Part shown: in pieces, positions 37,260 to 45,237 of the stretch
Numbering within the stretch: the stretch's first letter is position 1
Layout: the number at the start of each line of letters is the position of its first letter
NCBI RefSeq assembly: GCF_014170305.1
Contig: NZ_LZZT01000058.1
Coordinates: forward strand, 1-64,000
Length of the DNA stretch: 64,000 nucleotides
Direction of reading: 5' to 3'
From: Achromobacter sp. UMC71
GTDB taxonomy: Bacteria > Pseudomonadota > Gammaproteobacteria > Burkholderiales > Burkholderiaceae_B
Made by a program: the position numbers and the translations under genes
The notes under the pieces: generated by a model
Seen by the model: the letters and a program-made list of their open reading frames with translations, nothing else
What the model was told of the DNA's origin: nothing
Database searches by the model: none

Positions 37260-37290
37260 TTGTGCATTGATGCACAAGGAATGTGCATTT
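37260..37290. promoter_or_regulatory. LysR-type operator: palindrome plus half site
   Basis: TTGTGCATTGATGCACAA (37260-37277) has perfect 8-bp arms; ATGTGCAT (37281-37288) repeats one arm. The palindrome is centred about 63 bases before the predicted start of the binding-protein transcript, where LTTR recognition sites normally sit, and just upstream of the LysR gene start, allowing autoregulation. Confidence 0.75.
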
Positions 37291-37296
37291 CTAGTG

Positions 37297-37325
37297 TTGC
37301 TTGTTGATTTTCACACATCTACACT
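37297..37325 (+). promoter_or_regulatory. Candidate promoter for the binding-protein gene
   Basis: TTGCTT (37297-37302), 17 bases, TACACT (37320-37325). Predicted transcription start near 37332, about 80 bases before the ATG. Confidence 0.45.
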
Positions 37326-37410
37326 GGGTCGGCAGGCCCTAGGGCAATGCTCCTGGAGCCGCAGGCCGCAAAGACGGTCCCATAACGTATAAAACTCAGG
37401 AGACAAATCC

Positions 37411-38628
37411 ATGGAATTGCACGTACGCGGACTGGCCGCAGGCTTGTGTCTGGGCGCAGCGCTGGTCAGTCAGGCACACGCGGCGGACAAGCCGCCGGTA
37501 AAGATCGGCATTCTCACGGACATGTCCGGCACCTATGCCGGCATGGGCGGCGCGGGTTCGGTGGCGGCGGCGCAACTGGCGATCGACGACTGCCTGGCGG
37601 CCGAGTGCAAGGGCATGAAGATCGAACTGGTCTCGGCCGACAACCAGAACAAGGCCGACGTGGGGGCGGCAAAGGCGCGTGAATGGTTCGACCGCGACGG
37701 CGTCACCGCCATCGCCGACCTGACCAATTCCGCGGTAGCGCTGGCGGTGCAGGGCATCGCGCGGGAAAAGAACAAGGTCGTGATGTTCTCGGGCCCGGCC
37801 ACCACGGCGCTGACCAACAAGGAATGCTCGCCGGTCGGCTTTCACTGGATGTTCGACACCTATTCGCAGTCGGCCGGCGGCGCCAAGGCCACGGTCAAGG
37901 CGGGCGGCAAATCCTGGTATTTCATCACCGTGGACTATGCCTTCGGCCACTCGCTCGAAGCGGACACGGCCAAGGCGGTCAAGGCGCTGGGCGGCACGGT
38001 CGCCGGCAGTGTGCGCCATCCGCTGAACGCGCCGGACTTCGCCTCGTATCTGCTGCAGGCGCAAAGCTCCAAGGCACAGGTCGTGGCGCTGGCCAACGGC
38101 GGGCAGGACACGGTCAACGCGGTCAAGCAGGCGCGCGAGTTCGGCATCGTGGCCGGCGGCCAGCGCCTGGTGTCGCTGCTGATCTTCCTGTCGGACCTGC
38201 GCGCGCTGGGGCTGGAAAGCGCCCAGGGCCTGTCTTACGTGGACGGTTTCTATTGGGATTACGACGACGCCTCGCGACAATGGGCCACGCGTTTCGAGAA
38301 GGCCTTCCGCGGCCTGAAGCCCACCATGACGCAGGCCGGCGTGTATTCCAGCGTGCTGCACTATCTGCGTTCGGTCGCGGCCTCGGGCAGCACGGACGGC
38401 AAGGTGGTGGCCGACAAGATGCGTGAACTGCCGATCAAGGATCCGATCATGCGCAACGCGTCGATCCGCCCCGATGGCCGCGTGATCCACGACATGTACC
38501 TGTATGAAGTGAAAAAGCCCGCCGAGTCCAAGGGCGGCTGGGACTATTCCAAGCTGGTGGCAACCATTCCGGCCGCCGAAGCCTTCCAGCCGCTGGCCGA
38601 TTCGACCTGCCCGCTGGTCCAGAAGTAA
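37411..38628 (+). CDS. ABC transporter substrate-binding protein, branched-chain amino acid type
   Basis: A 405-aa periplasmic protein with signal peptide (residues 1-24, ending QAHA) and a type I binding fold (PPVKIGILTDMSGTYAGMGGAGSV, VVMFSGPATTALTNKECSP). The family binds branched-chain amino acids, amides, or aromatic and organic acids. No permease or ATPase genes lie nearby. The RBS AGGAGACAAA is shared in form with prpE and acs. mmsA lies about 100 bases downstream on the same strand behind a strong hairpin, and a divergent LysR gene probably regulates it. Confidence 0.92.
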   Translation: MELHVRGLAAGLCLGAALVSQAHAADKPPVKIGILTDMSGTYAGMGGAGSVAAAQLAIDDCLAAECKGMKIELVSADNQNKADVGAAKAREWFDRDGVTAIADLTNSAVALAVQGIAREKNKVVMFSGPATTALTNKECSPVGFHWMFDTYSQSAGGAKATVKAGGKSWYFITVDYAFGHSLEADTAKAVKALGGTVAGSVRHPLNAPDFASYLLQAQSSKAQVVALANGGQDTVNAVKQAREFGIVAGGQRLVSLLIFLSDLRALGLESAQGLSYVDGFYWDYDDASRQWATRFEKAFRGLKPTMTQAGVYSSVLHYLRSVAASGSTDGKVVADKMRELPIKDPIMRNASIRPDGRVIHDMYLYEVKKPAESKGGWDYSKLVATIPAAEAFQPLADSTCPLVQK

Positions 38629-38631
38629 GAC

Positions 38632-38670
38632 GCGGGTGCGGCGCCGGACCTGTGCCGGCGCCGCGCCCGC
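38632..38670 (+). other. Strong intercistronic hairpin before mmsA
   Basis: A 16-bp stem, arms 38632-38647 and 38655-38670, with one T-G pair and loop ACCTGTG, directly after the binding-protein stop. No T-run follows. It could protect the upstream mRNA from 3' decay and lower mmsA expression. Confidence 0.6.
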
Positions 38671-38727
38671 AACGATTCATGAACGCGGATTCCATCCGCA
38701 TCGACGAAGCAGTGTGAGGAGCATCAA

Positions 38728-40221
38728 ATGAGTGAAGTCCCCCGCGTTCCGCTATTGATCGGCGGCAAGCTCGTGCAGTCCAAAACCACCGAATGGCGCG
38801 ACGTGATCAACCCCGCCACCCAGGAGGTCGTCGCCAAGGTGCCCTTCGCCACGCGTGAAGAACTGGACCTGGCTGTCTCCAACGCCAAGGAAGCCTTCAA
38901 GACCTGGCGCAACAGCGGACAGGGCATGCGCATGCGCGTCATGCTCAAGTTCCAGGAACTGCTGCGCGCCAACACCGGCAAGCTGGCCGAGATGATCACC
39001 CGCGAACACGGCAAGACGCTGCCGGACGCCGAGGGTGAAGTCGGCCGCGGCCTGGAAGTGGTCGAACATGCCTGCTCTATTGCCAATCTGCAGCTGGGCG
39101 AATACGCCGAGAATGCCGCGTCCGGCATCGACGTCTACACGCTGATCCAGCCGCTGGGCGTGTGCGCGGGCATCACGGCGTTCAACTTCCCCGTGATGCT
39201 GCCTTGCTTCATGTTCCCCATCGCGGTGGCCTGCGGCAACAGTTTCGTGCTTAAGCCGTCCGAGCAGGATCCGACCGCCTCGCTATTCCTCGCACAGCTG
39301 GCGCTGGAAGCCGGCCTGCCCCCGGGCGTGCTCAACGTGGTGCACGGCGGCCCGGACACGGCCAATGGCCTGTGCGAGCATCCGGACATCAAGGCGGTGT
39401 CGTTCATCGGCTCGACCCGTGTCGGCACCGAGATCTACAATCGCGCCTCAGCCGCGGGCAAGCGTTGCCAGTCCATGATGGGCGCCAAGAACCACTGCGT
39501 GATCCTGCCGGATGCCGACCCGGAAGTCGCGCTGAACCAGTTGGTGGGCGCCGCCTTTGGCGCGGCCGGCCAGCGCTGCATGGCGTCGTCCGTAGCGGTG
39601 CTGGTGGGCGATGCCCGCAATTGGCTGCCTGACTTTGTGGAGCGCGCCAAGAAGCTCAAGGTGAATTCCGGCATGGATCGTGCCGCCGACCTGGGCCCCC
39701 TGGTGTCGCCCAATGCCAAGAAGCGCGTCGAAAGCCTGATCCAGAAGGGCGTGGACGAAGGCGCCAAGCTGCTGCTGGACGGCCGCAATCTGAAGGTGTC
39801 CGGCTTCGAGCAGGGCAACTTCGTCGGCCCCACGATTTTCGACGGCGTTACCGAGAACATGACCATCTACACCGAAGAGATCTTCGGGCCGGTGCTATGC
39901 GTGGTGGGCGTGGAAACGCTGGAAGACGCGGTGGAATTCATCAACCGCAACCCCAACGGCAACGGCGTGGCCCTGTTCACGCAGGATGGCGGCGCCGCGC
40001 GCTACTTCCAGAACAACATCGACGTGGGCCAGGTGGGCATCAACGTGCCGATTCCGGTGCCGGTGGCCTGGTTCAGCTTCACGGGCTCGCGCGGTTCCAA
40101 GCTGGGCGACCTGGGCCCCAACGGCAAGCAGGCGGTGCAGTTCTGGACGCAGACCAAGACCGTGACGGCGCGCTGGTCGGCCCATGCCAAGACCGTGAAC
40201 ACCACGATCTCGATGCGCTGA
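38728..40221 (+). CDS. mmsA: CoA-acylating methylmalonate-semialdehyde dehydrogenase
   Basis: Oxidises methylmalonate semialdehyde or malonate semialdehyde to propionyl-CoA or acetyl-CoA; used in valine, thymine, beta-alanine and inositol breakdown. The 497-aa ALDH has the NAD-binding segment [31 protein letters not shown], and the catalytic Cys in [11 protein letters not shown]. As in MmsA, the canonical ALDH general-base Glu region is replaced ([11 protein letters not shown]). The ending KTVTARW is typical of the MmsA/IolA family. RBS TGAGGAG precedes the ATG. Confidence 0.95.
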   Translation: MSEVPRVPLLIGGKLVQSKTTEWRDVINPATQEVVAKVPFATREELDLAVSNAKEAFKTWRNSGQGMRMRVMLKFQELLRANTGKLAEMITREHGKTLPDAEGEVGRGLEVVEHACSIANLQLGEYAENAASGIDVYTLIQPLGVCAGITAFNFPVMLPCFMFPIAVACGNSFVLKPSEQDPTASLFLAQLALEAGLPPGVLNVVHGGPDTANGLCEHPDIKAVSFIGSTRVGTEIYNRASAAGKRCQSMMGAKNHCVILPDADPEVALNQLVGAAFGAAGQRCMASSVAVLVGDARNWLPDFVERAKKLKVNSGMDRAADLGPLVSPNAKKRVESLIQKGVDEGAKLLLDGRNLKVSGFEQGNFVGPTIFDGVTENMTIYTEEIFGPVLCVVGVETLEDAVEFINRNPNGNGVALFTQDGGAARYFQNNIDVGQVGINVPIPVPVAWFSFTGSRGSKLGDLGPNGKQAVQFWTQTKTVTARWSAHAKTVNTTISMR

Positions 40222-40226
40222 AAGAG

Positions 40227-40276
40227 GGACGCCTTGCGCCTAAGCTTATACAAATAAGTTATAAGACAAGGCGTCC
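40227..40276 (+). terminator. Inverted repeat at mmsA end (terminator or CysB-region element)
   Basis: GGACGCCTTG (40227-40236) and CAAGGCGTCC (40267-40276) pair perfectly around an AT-rich loop that itself holds CTTATACAAATAAG. TTATTACTTATAAT follows. It may end mmsA transcription, but it also overlaps the likely -35 of cysB, so an operator role is possible. Confidence 0.5.
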
Positions 40277-40284
40277 TTATTACT

Positions 40285-40314
40285 TATAATTGGCCCGTCT
40301 ATCAGGGGCCAATT
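40285..40314 (+). promoter_or_regulatory. cysB -10 element and RBS-sequestering leader hairpin
   Basis: TATAAT at 40285-40290 is a good -10, with no obvious -35. AATTGGCCC (40288-40296) and GGGCCAATT (40306-40314) form a perfect 9-bp stem ending two bases before the cysB ATG (40316). The only Shine-Dalgarno-like sequence, AGGGG (40304-40308), lies in the stem. If the transcript starts before the left arm, the hairpin would limit translation. Confidence 0.5.
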
Positions 40315-40315
40315 C

Positions 40316-41260
40316 ATGAACCTGCAGCAATTTCGTTTTGTACGAGAAACCATCCGGCGCGACTTCAACCTGACCGAAGCCGCCCGGATGCTCTACACCT
40401 CCCAGCCGGGCGTGTCCAAGGCAATCATCGAGTTCGAAGACGAACTCGGCATCAAGATCTTCGAACGCCATGGCAAGCGCATCAAGGGGCTGACCAAGCC
40501 CGGTCTGGCGGTCTCGCAGGTGATCGACCGCATCATGCGCGAAGTCGACAACCTCAAGAAGGTCAGCGATGAATTCGCCCGCCGCGACGAAGGCGGCCTG
40601 GTGATCGCTTGCACCCACACCCAAGCCCGTTATCTGCTGCCGCGCGTCATTCCGGCATTCCGCAAGCAGTTCCCCAAGGTGCATCTATCGCTGGCCGAAG
40701 GCAGCCCTGCGCAACTGGCGGAAATGGTGCTGCACGAACAGGCCGACCTGGCGCTGGCGACCGAATCGCTGGCCCTGACCCCCGGCCTGGCGACGTTGCC
40801 CGTCTATGCCTGGGAACATACCGTGGTGGTGCGCCCTGACCATCCGCTGGCCGAGCTGACCTCCAGCGCCGCCAAGCGCCTGTCGCTGGCGCAACTGGCT
40901 GAATTTCCCATCGTGACCTACGACCGCGCCTTTACCGGCCGCAGCACGATCGACGAGGTCTTCGCCAACCAGGGCATCCACCCGGATATCGTGCTGGAAG
41001 CCATCGACGCCGACGTCATCAAGACCTATGTGGACGTGGGCCTGGGGATCGGCATCATCGCTGGCGTGGCCTACGACCCGCGGCGCGATTCGAACCTTGT
41101 CGGCCTGCCGGTGGGCCACCTGTTCGGCACGCACACCACCCGCGTGGGCGTGAAGGCGGGCGTGTTCCTGCGCGACTACGTCTACACCTTCCTGGAAATG
41201 CTGGCGCCGTCCCTGACCCGCGCGGTCGTGACCGAAGCCGTGCAGGGCGCGCCGAAGTAG
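40316..41260 (+). CDS. cysB: CysB, sulfur-assimilation LysR regulator
   Basis: The regulator of sulfate assimilation genes; its inducer is N-acetylserine in enterics. The 314-aa protein starts MNLQQFRFVRETIRRDFNLTEAARMLYTSQPGVSK, the near-invariant CysB/Cbl HTH, and its effector domain has the CysB-like CTHTQARYLLP sulfate-site segment and DADVIKTYVDVGLGIGIIAG. CysB is expected to bind its own promoter; the inverted repeat at 40227-40276 is a possible site. A strong terminator follows. Confidence 0.93.
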   Translation: MNLQQFRFVRETIRRDFNLTEAARMLYTSQPGVSKAIIEFEDELGIKIFERHGKRIKGLTKPGLAVSQVIDRIMREVDNLKKVSDEFARRDEGGLVIACTHTQARYLLPRVIPAFRKQFPKVHLSLAEGSPAQLAEMVLHEQADLALATESLALTPGLATLPVYAWEHTVVVRPDHPLAELTSSAAKRLSLAQLAEFPIVTYDRAFTGRSTIDEVFANQGIHPDIVLEAIDADVIKTYVDVGLGIGIIAGVAYDPRRDSNLVGLPVGHLFGTHTTRVGVKAGVFLRDYVYTFLEMLAPSLTRAVVTEAVQGAPK

Positions 41261-41290
41261 GCGCGGCCGGCATGGGCGCCCCAACACAAG

Positions 41291-41322
41291 ACGCGGCTTC
41301 CTTCGGGCGCCGCGTTTTTTTT
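41291..41322 (+). terminator. Intrinsic terminator after cysB
   Basis: ACGCGGC (41291-41297) pairs with GCCGCGT (41309-41315) around TTCCTTCGGGC, followed by eight T residues. Confidence 0.9.
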
Positions 41323-41420
41323 GGCCGTCTAGCCTCTGCGGGAGAGGGCGGAACGGGTGTCTCGCTATCTCTTTCCATAAGCTCATAAAAATAATTAAAT
41401 AAGAACTGATCTCATTTAAG

Positions 41421-41450
41421 TTGACTAAAAAATAGGAATCATTATCATTA
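41421..41450 (+). promoter_or_regulatory. Promoter with Fur-box-like operator
   Basis: TTGACT (41421-41426), 16 bases, TATCAT (41443-41448) is a good sigma-70 pair. Across the -10 lies AGGAATCATTATC (41434-41446); its AATCATTATC exactly matches the second half of the Fur consensus GATAATGATAATCATTATC. The surroundings are unusually AT-rich. Binding of iron-loaded Fur here would block RNA polymerase, so the DUF2325 gene should be iron-repressed. By inspection only. Confidence 0.65.
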
Positions 41451-41482
41451 CATCCAGTCTCAACGACCCAGTGAGGTTCAAC

Positions 41483-41803
41483 ATGACGGCAGGATTGAGT
41501 GCAGTGGTAGTGGGCGCCGACAGGCTCGGCAACATCCCGGATCTGCTTAAAGGACACAATATTTCGATCACGCACCACATCAGTGGCCGTGACCCCTCGC
41601 ATCAGAAGAAGACGTTGCAATTGCCCTCGGGCACCCAGCTGGTCATTTTGCTGACGGATTTCCTGGGCCATAACGTCATGAAGACGTTCCGCAATGCGGC
41701 GCAGCGGGGCGGCATCCGTGTCGTGGCTTGTCGCCGTTCGGTGTGCAGCATGCAGCAGGCCCTGCAGCAGTGCGGGCTGTGCTCGAGAGCCGCGGTTCAC
41801 TGA
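41483..41803 (+). CDS. DUF2325 protein, predicted iron-regulated
   Basis: A 106-aa protein: AVVVGADRLGNIPDLLKGHNI, a Rossmann-like start, then LQLPSGTQLVILLTDFLGHNVMKTFRNAAQRGGIRVVACRRSVCSM and a C-terminal QQCGLC. This is the DUF2325 layout. Cysteines in CRRSVC and CGLC could bind metal. Function unknown. The ATG at 41483 has GAGG seven bases upstream; a GTG at 41471 overlaps that site. The gene stands alone between terminators, under a Fur-box-like promoter. Confidence 0.82.
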   Translation: MTAGLSAVVVGADRLGNIPDLLKGHNISITHHISGRDPSHQKKTLQLPSGTQLVILLTDFLGHNVMKTFRNAAQRGGIRVVACRRSVCSMQQALQQCGLCSRAAVH

Positions 41804-41883
41804 CGGCTCGCCGCGCCGCTGCGGACACTAAGAACTGGGGAGGCCGAAACGGCCTGCGGCCCCAAGGCCGCGAAGAGAAATGA

Positions 41884-41919
41884 AAAACGCCGCCGGACTG
41901 GAAAGTCCGGCGGCGTTTT
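41884..41919. terminator. Bidirectional terminator between DUF2325 and NlpC/P60 genes
   Basis: A perfect 16-bp stem, arms 41884-41899 and 41904-41919, with loop GGAA. Each arm ends in four A or T bases, giving a T-run on both strands, so it can stop both convergent transcripts. Confidence 0.9.
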
Positions 41920-41967
41920 GCTTGTTGGGGGATGGCGCGGGGCAGGCCGCCGTGCGAGGATGCCGGA

Positions 41968-42630
41968 TCAGTTGGCCGCGCGGGCGCTGGCCATCAGGCT
42001 GTTGTCCAGGCGGCGGGCGCCGTTGTAGCGCTTGGTCCAATAGGCCATGGTCATGTTTTCGACGCGCACTACGCCGCCGGCGCTGGGCGAGTGCACGAAG
42101 CGGTCGTCGCCCAGGTAGATGCCCACGTGGGAGTAGCGGCGGCCCATGGTGTTGAAGAAGACCAGGTCACCGGCCTTGAGTTCGTTCTTGCTGACGGAGG
42201 TGCCTTGCTGGGCGATTTCGGCGGCGTTGCGGGGCAGCTTCAGGCCCAGCGAACGTTCGGCCGAGTAGGCCACCAGGCCGCTGCAGTCGAAACCGGTGTC
42301 GGGGGAACTGCCGCCGAAGCGGTAGCGGATGCCCAGGTAGTTCAGGGCTTCGCTGACCATGGCGTTGTCGCTGCTGACGCCCGACTGGGCGCGCTGTTGG
42401 CGGTCGCGCTTGAATTTCTGCACCACCAGCATGCCGATCGGGTCATCGGCGGTGGCAACCCATTCCGTCTCGTAGGGATCGATCTCGGACGAAAAGGCGG
42501 TGGATTTTTGATTGGTGTTTGCACAACCCGCCAGACCCGCGACGCAAGCCACCAGCGCCAGCAAACGCAGACCGCGGTTTGCCTGGCCAGAGGATGAATT
42601 CAGTCGCGCGCTTTTGGAGTGTCGATGCAT
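41968..42630 (-). CDS. NlpC/P60 (C40) peptidoglycan endopeptidase lipoprotein
   Basis: Outer-membrane lipoprotein peptidase cutting peptidoglycan stem peptides. From the ATG at 42630 it has 220 aa. An extended basic N-region precedes a hydrophobic stretch and the lipobox LAGC (Cys near residue 36). The NlpC/P60 domain has the catalytic Cys in FDCSGLVAYSA, His in YSHVGIYLGDD and a third polar residue near HSPSAGG. A TTG six codons upstream (42648) is less likely. Monocistronic. Confidence 0.9.
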   Translation of the reverse strand: MHRHSKSARLNSSSGQANRGLRLLALVACVAGLAGCANTNQKSTAFSSEIDPYETEWVATADDPIGMLVVQKFKRDRQQRAQSGVSSDNAMVSEALNYLGIRYRFGGSSPDTGFDCSGLVAYSAERSLGLKLPRNAAEIAQQGTSVSKNELKAGDLVFFNTMGRRYSHVGIYLGDDRFVHSPSAGGVVRVENMTMAYWTKRYNGARRLDNSLMASARAAN

Positions 42631-42854
42631 TCGCCTGGGGATGGCCAACCGCTTATTTCGCGCATCAGGGGCAATAAAGCGTCAAAAACGCTAAAAAACA
42701 CCTGAACAGCTGGAATAAAGCAGCGAACCAACAGATATGTTGTCACAACTTCGCGGGGATTCTACCAAACTTTTAAGACTGGTTCGTTACTGTAACCAGC
42801 CGAGCGCCCGTGAGGCGTAGACGCGTGGCAGAATTTTTTGATCTGCGGCAAGCC

Positions 42855-42870
42855 TGGTGCAAGGTTTGCC
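42855..42870 (+). promoter_or_regulatory. Sigma-54-like promoter element upstream of prpE
   Basis: TGGTGCAAGGTTTGCC has the invariant GG (42856-42857) and GC (42868-42869) ten bases apart and a full TTGC at -12. The -24 part is TGG then TGC, not CAC. It lies about 75 bases before the prpE ATG. Enterobacterial prpBCDE is sigma-54 dependent, which favours the reading, but no PrpR-type activator gene is in the window. Confidence 0.45.
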
Positions 42871-42943
42871 AACCAAAATGACCGAAGAATTCAAAAAGAA
42901 AGCAATCGGCCATAAGGCGTATGCACAATAACAGGAGACAAAA

Positions 42944-44833
42944 ATGCAAAAAACCAGGGATTTCCATTACCGCTCGGTGCATGACCGCGACGCCTTCTGG
43001 CGCGAAGAGGCCGGCCGAGTGCATTGGGACACGCCTTTCGAGTCGGTTCTGGACTTTTCCCGGCCGCCGTTCGCCAAGTGGTTCGTGGGCGGCACCACCA
43101 ACCTCTGCTACAACGCCGTGGACCGCTGGCTGCCGACCCAGGCCGACAAGCCGGCCCTGATCTGGGTGTCGACCGAAGTCGATCGCGAACGGGTCTACAC
43201 GCGCCAGGATGTCTATGACGAGGTCAACGCAGCGGCCGCCATGCTGCGCGACCTGGGCGTGGGCCGCGGCGACCGGGTGCTGCTGTACATGCCGATGGTG
43301 CCCGAGGCCGTTTTCACCATGCTGGCCTGCGCGCGTATCGGCGCGGTGCATTCGGTGGTGTTCGGGGGATTTGCCTCGGTCAACCTGGCGCAGCGCATCG
43401 ACGACGCCTCGCCCAAGGTGATCGTGTGCACCGACGGCGGGTCGCGCGGCGGCAAGGTGGTGCCCTACAAACCCCTGCTGGACCGGGCGCTTGGCCTGTG
43501 CAAGACCCCGCCGGCTTCGGTGGTGGTGTTTGATCGCGGCCTGGCGCCGTTCGAACCGGTGGCCGGCCGCGACCTGGACTACGCCACGCTGCGCGCCGCC
43601 CAGCATGGCGTGCACGTGCCGGTGACCTGGCTGGAGTCGTCCGAGCCCAGCTACATCCTGTATACCTCTGGCACCACCGGCAAGCCCAAGGGCGTACAGC
43701 GCGACACGGGGGGCTATGCGGTGGCGCTGGCCTCGTCGATGGAATACCTGTTCAACGGCCGCGCCGGCGATACGTTCTTCTGCACCAGCGACATCGGCTG
43801 GGTGGTGGGGCACTCCTATATTGTGTATGGCCCGCTGATCGGCGGTCAGGCGACCGTGCTGTACGAAGGCACACCGGTGCGTCCGGACGGCGCCATCCTG
43901 TGGAAGCTGGTCGAGCAATTCGGCGTCAACACGCTGTTTTCGGCGCCCACCGCGGTGCGGGTGCTCAAGCGCCAGGATCCGGCGCTGCTGGCCAAGCATG
44001 ACCTGTCCACGTTGCGGGCGGTGTACCTGGCGGGCGAGCCGCTGGACGAGCCCACCGCGAAATGGATTTCGGAAGGGCTGGGCAAGCCCATCATCGACAA
44101 TTACTGGCAGACCGAGTCCGGCTGGCCCATTCTGTCGGCCCAGCCGGGCGTGGAAAAGGTGGCGACCCGCTACGGCAGCCCGTCATTCCCGGTGTATGGC
44201 TTTGACGCGCGCATCGTCAGCGAAGCCGATGGCCAGGACCTGGGGCCCGACCAGAAGGGCGTGGTGGCCATCGTGCCGCCGTTGCCCCCCGGCGCCATGT
44301 CCACCATCTGGGGCGACGACGAGCGCTTCGTCCAGACCTATTTCACGTCGATCCCGGGCCGTCAGGTCTATTCCACCTTCGATTGGGGACTGGTCGACGC
44401 GGACGGCTACTGGTTCATCCTGGGCCGCACCGACGACGTGATCAACGTGGCGGGTCACCGCCTCGGGACGCGAGAGATCGAGGAGTCGGTCAACAGCCAC
44501 AGCGGCATTGCCGAGTGCGCGGTGGTGGGCGTGGCCGATGCGCTCAAGGGCCAGGTCGCGATGGCCTTCGCGGTGCTGAAGAATCCCGCGATCGCGGACA
44601 GTTCCGAGGGCGCAAAGCAGCTGGAAGGGGATATCATGCGGCTGGTGGAAGATCAGCTGGGAGCGGTGGCTCGGCCGGCCCGGATCCGGTTCGTGGGCGC
44701 GCTGCCCAAGACCCGTTCCGGCAAGGTGCTGCGCCGCGCGATCGTCGCCGTCTGCGAAGGCCGCGACCCCGGAGACCTGACCACCATCGAAGATCCCACC
44801 GCTCTCGAACAAATCAAGGAGTCGCTGCAATGA
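42944..44833 (+). CDS. prpE: Propionate-CoA ligase
   Basis: Activates propionate to propionyl-CoA through an acyl-adenylate. The 629-aa ANL enzyme has an ACS N-terminal domain (HWDTPFESVLDFSRPPFAKWFVGGTTNLCYNAVDRWL), the P-loop-like [18 protein letters not shown], the hinge GRTDDVINVAGHRLGTREIEE, and the C-terminal PKTRSGKVLRRA, whose Lys is the acetylation-controlled catalytic residue. The second substrate motif (TDIGWVVGHSYIVYGPL) suits PrpE. RBS AGGAGAC. Overlaps the next gene by four bases. Confidence 0.94.
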   Translation: MQKTRDFHYRSVHDRDAFWREEAGRVHWDTPFESVLDFSRPPFAKWFVGGTTNLCYNAVDRWLPTQADKPALIWVSTEVDRERVYTRQDVYDEVNAAAAMLRDLGVGRGDRVLLYMPMVPEAVFTMLACARIGAVHSVVFGGFASVNLAQRIDDASPKVIVCTDGGSRGGKVVPYKPLLDRALGLCKTPPASVVVFDRGLAPFEPVAGRDLDYATLRAAQHGVHVPVTWLESSEPSYILYTSGTTGKPKGVQRDTGGYAVALASSMEYLFNGRAGDTFFCTSDIGWVVGHSYIVYGPLIGGQATVLYEGTPVRPDGAILWKLVEQFGVNTLFSAPTAVRVLKRQDPALLAKHDLSTLRAVYLAGEPLDEPTAKWISEGLGKPIIDNYWQTESGWPILSAQPGVEKVATRYGSPSFPVYGFDARIVSEADGQDLGPDQKGVVAIVPPLPPGAMSTIWGDDERFVQTYFTSIPGRQVYSTFDWGLVDADGYWFILGRTDDVINVAGHRLGTREIEESVNSHSGIAECAVVGVADALKGQVAMAFAVLKNPAIADSSEGAKQLEGDIMRLVEDQLGAVARPARIRFVGALPKTRSGKVLRRAIVAVCEGRDPGDLTTIEDPTALEQIKESLQ

Positions 44834-45237
44834 ACACCAAACCCGTGCTGACCGCCGAAGACGTCAAGAAAATCCTGGCCGCGGCCGAAGCACACGCCCT
44901 GCAGAACAAGTGGGCGGTCACCATCGCCGTGTCGGACGATGGCGGTCATCTGCTGGGCATGCTGCGACTGGACGACGCCGCACCCATTTCCTCCCATATC
45001 GCGCCGGCCAAGGCCAAGACCGCGGCGCTGGGCCGCCGTGAATCGCGCATCTACGAAGAAATCATCAACAACGGCCGCTACTCGTTCCTGTCGGCGCCGC
45101 TGCTTGAAGGCATGCTGGAAGGCGGCGTGCCGATCCAGGTCAACGGCCAAGTGGTTGGCGCCGTCGGCGTGTCGGGCGTGAAGTCCACCGAAGACGTCCA
45201 GGTCGCCCAGGCGGGCATCGCCGCGCTGGGCCTATGA
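44830..45237 (+). CDS. GlcG/HbpS-like protein
   Basis: A 135-aa protein of the GlcG/HbpS family, a small alpha/beta domain found in glycolate (glcG), diol and heme-binding contexts: VLTAEDVKKILAAAEAHALQNKWAVTIAVSDDGGHLLGMLRLDDAAPISS and GGVPIQVNGQVVGAVGVSGVKSTEDVQVAQAGIAAL. Biochemical role unknown. Four-base overlaps with prpE on one side and the MFS gene on the other imply a coupled operon, tying it to propionate or another short-chain acid. Confidence 0.85.
   Translation: MNTKPVLTAEDVKKILAAAEAHALQNKWAVTIAVSDDGGHLLGMLRLDDAAPISSHIAPAKAKTAALGRRESRIYEEIINNGRYSFLSAPLLEGMLEGGVPIQVNGQVVGAVGVSGVKSTEDVQVAQAGIAALGL

Noticed and set aside
37337-37345. CAGGCCCTAGGG as another copy of the 25903 repeat end
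   Set aside because: Only about 12 bases match with no inverted partner; chance is likely.
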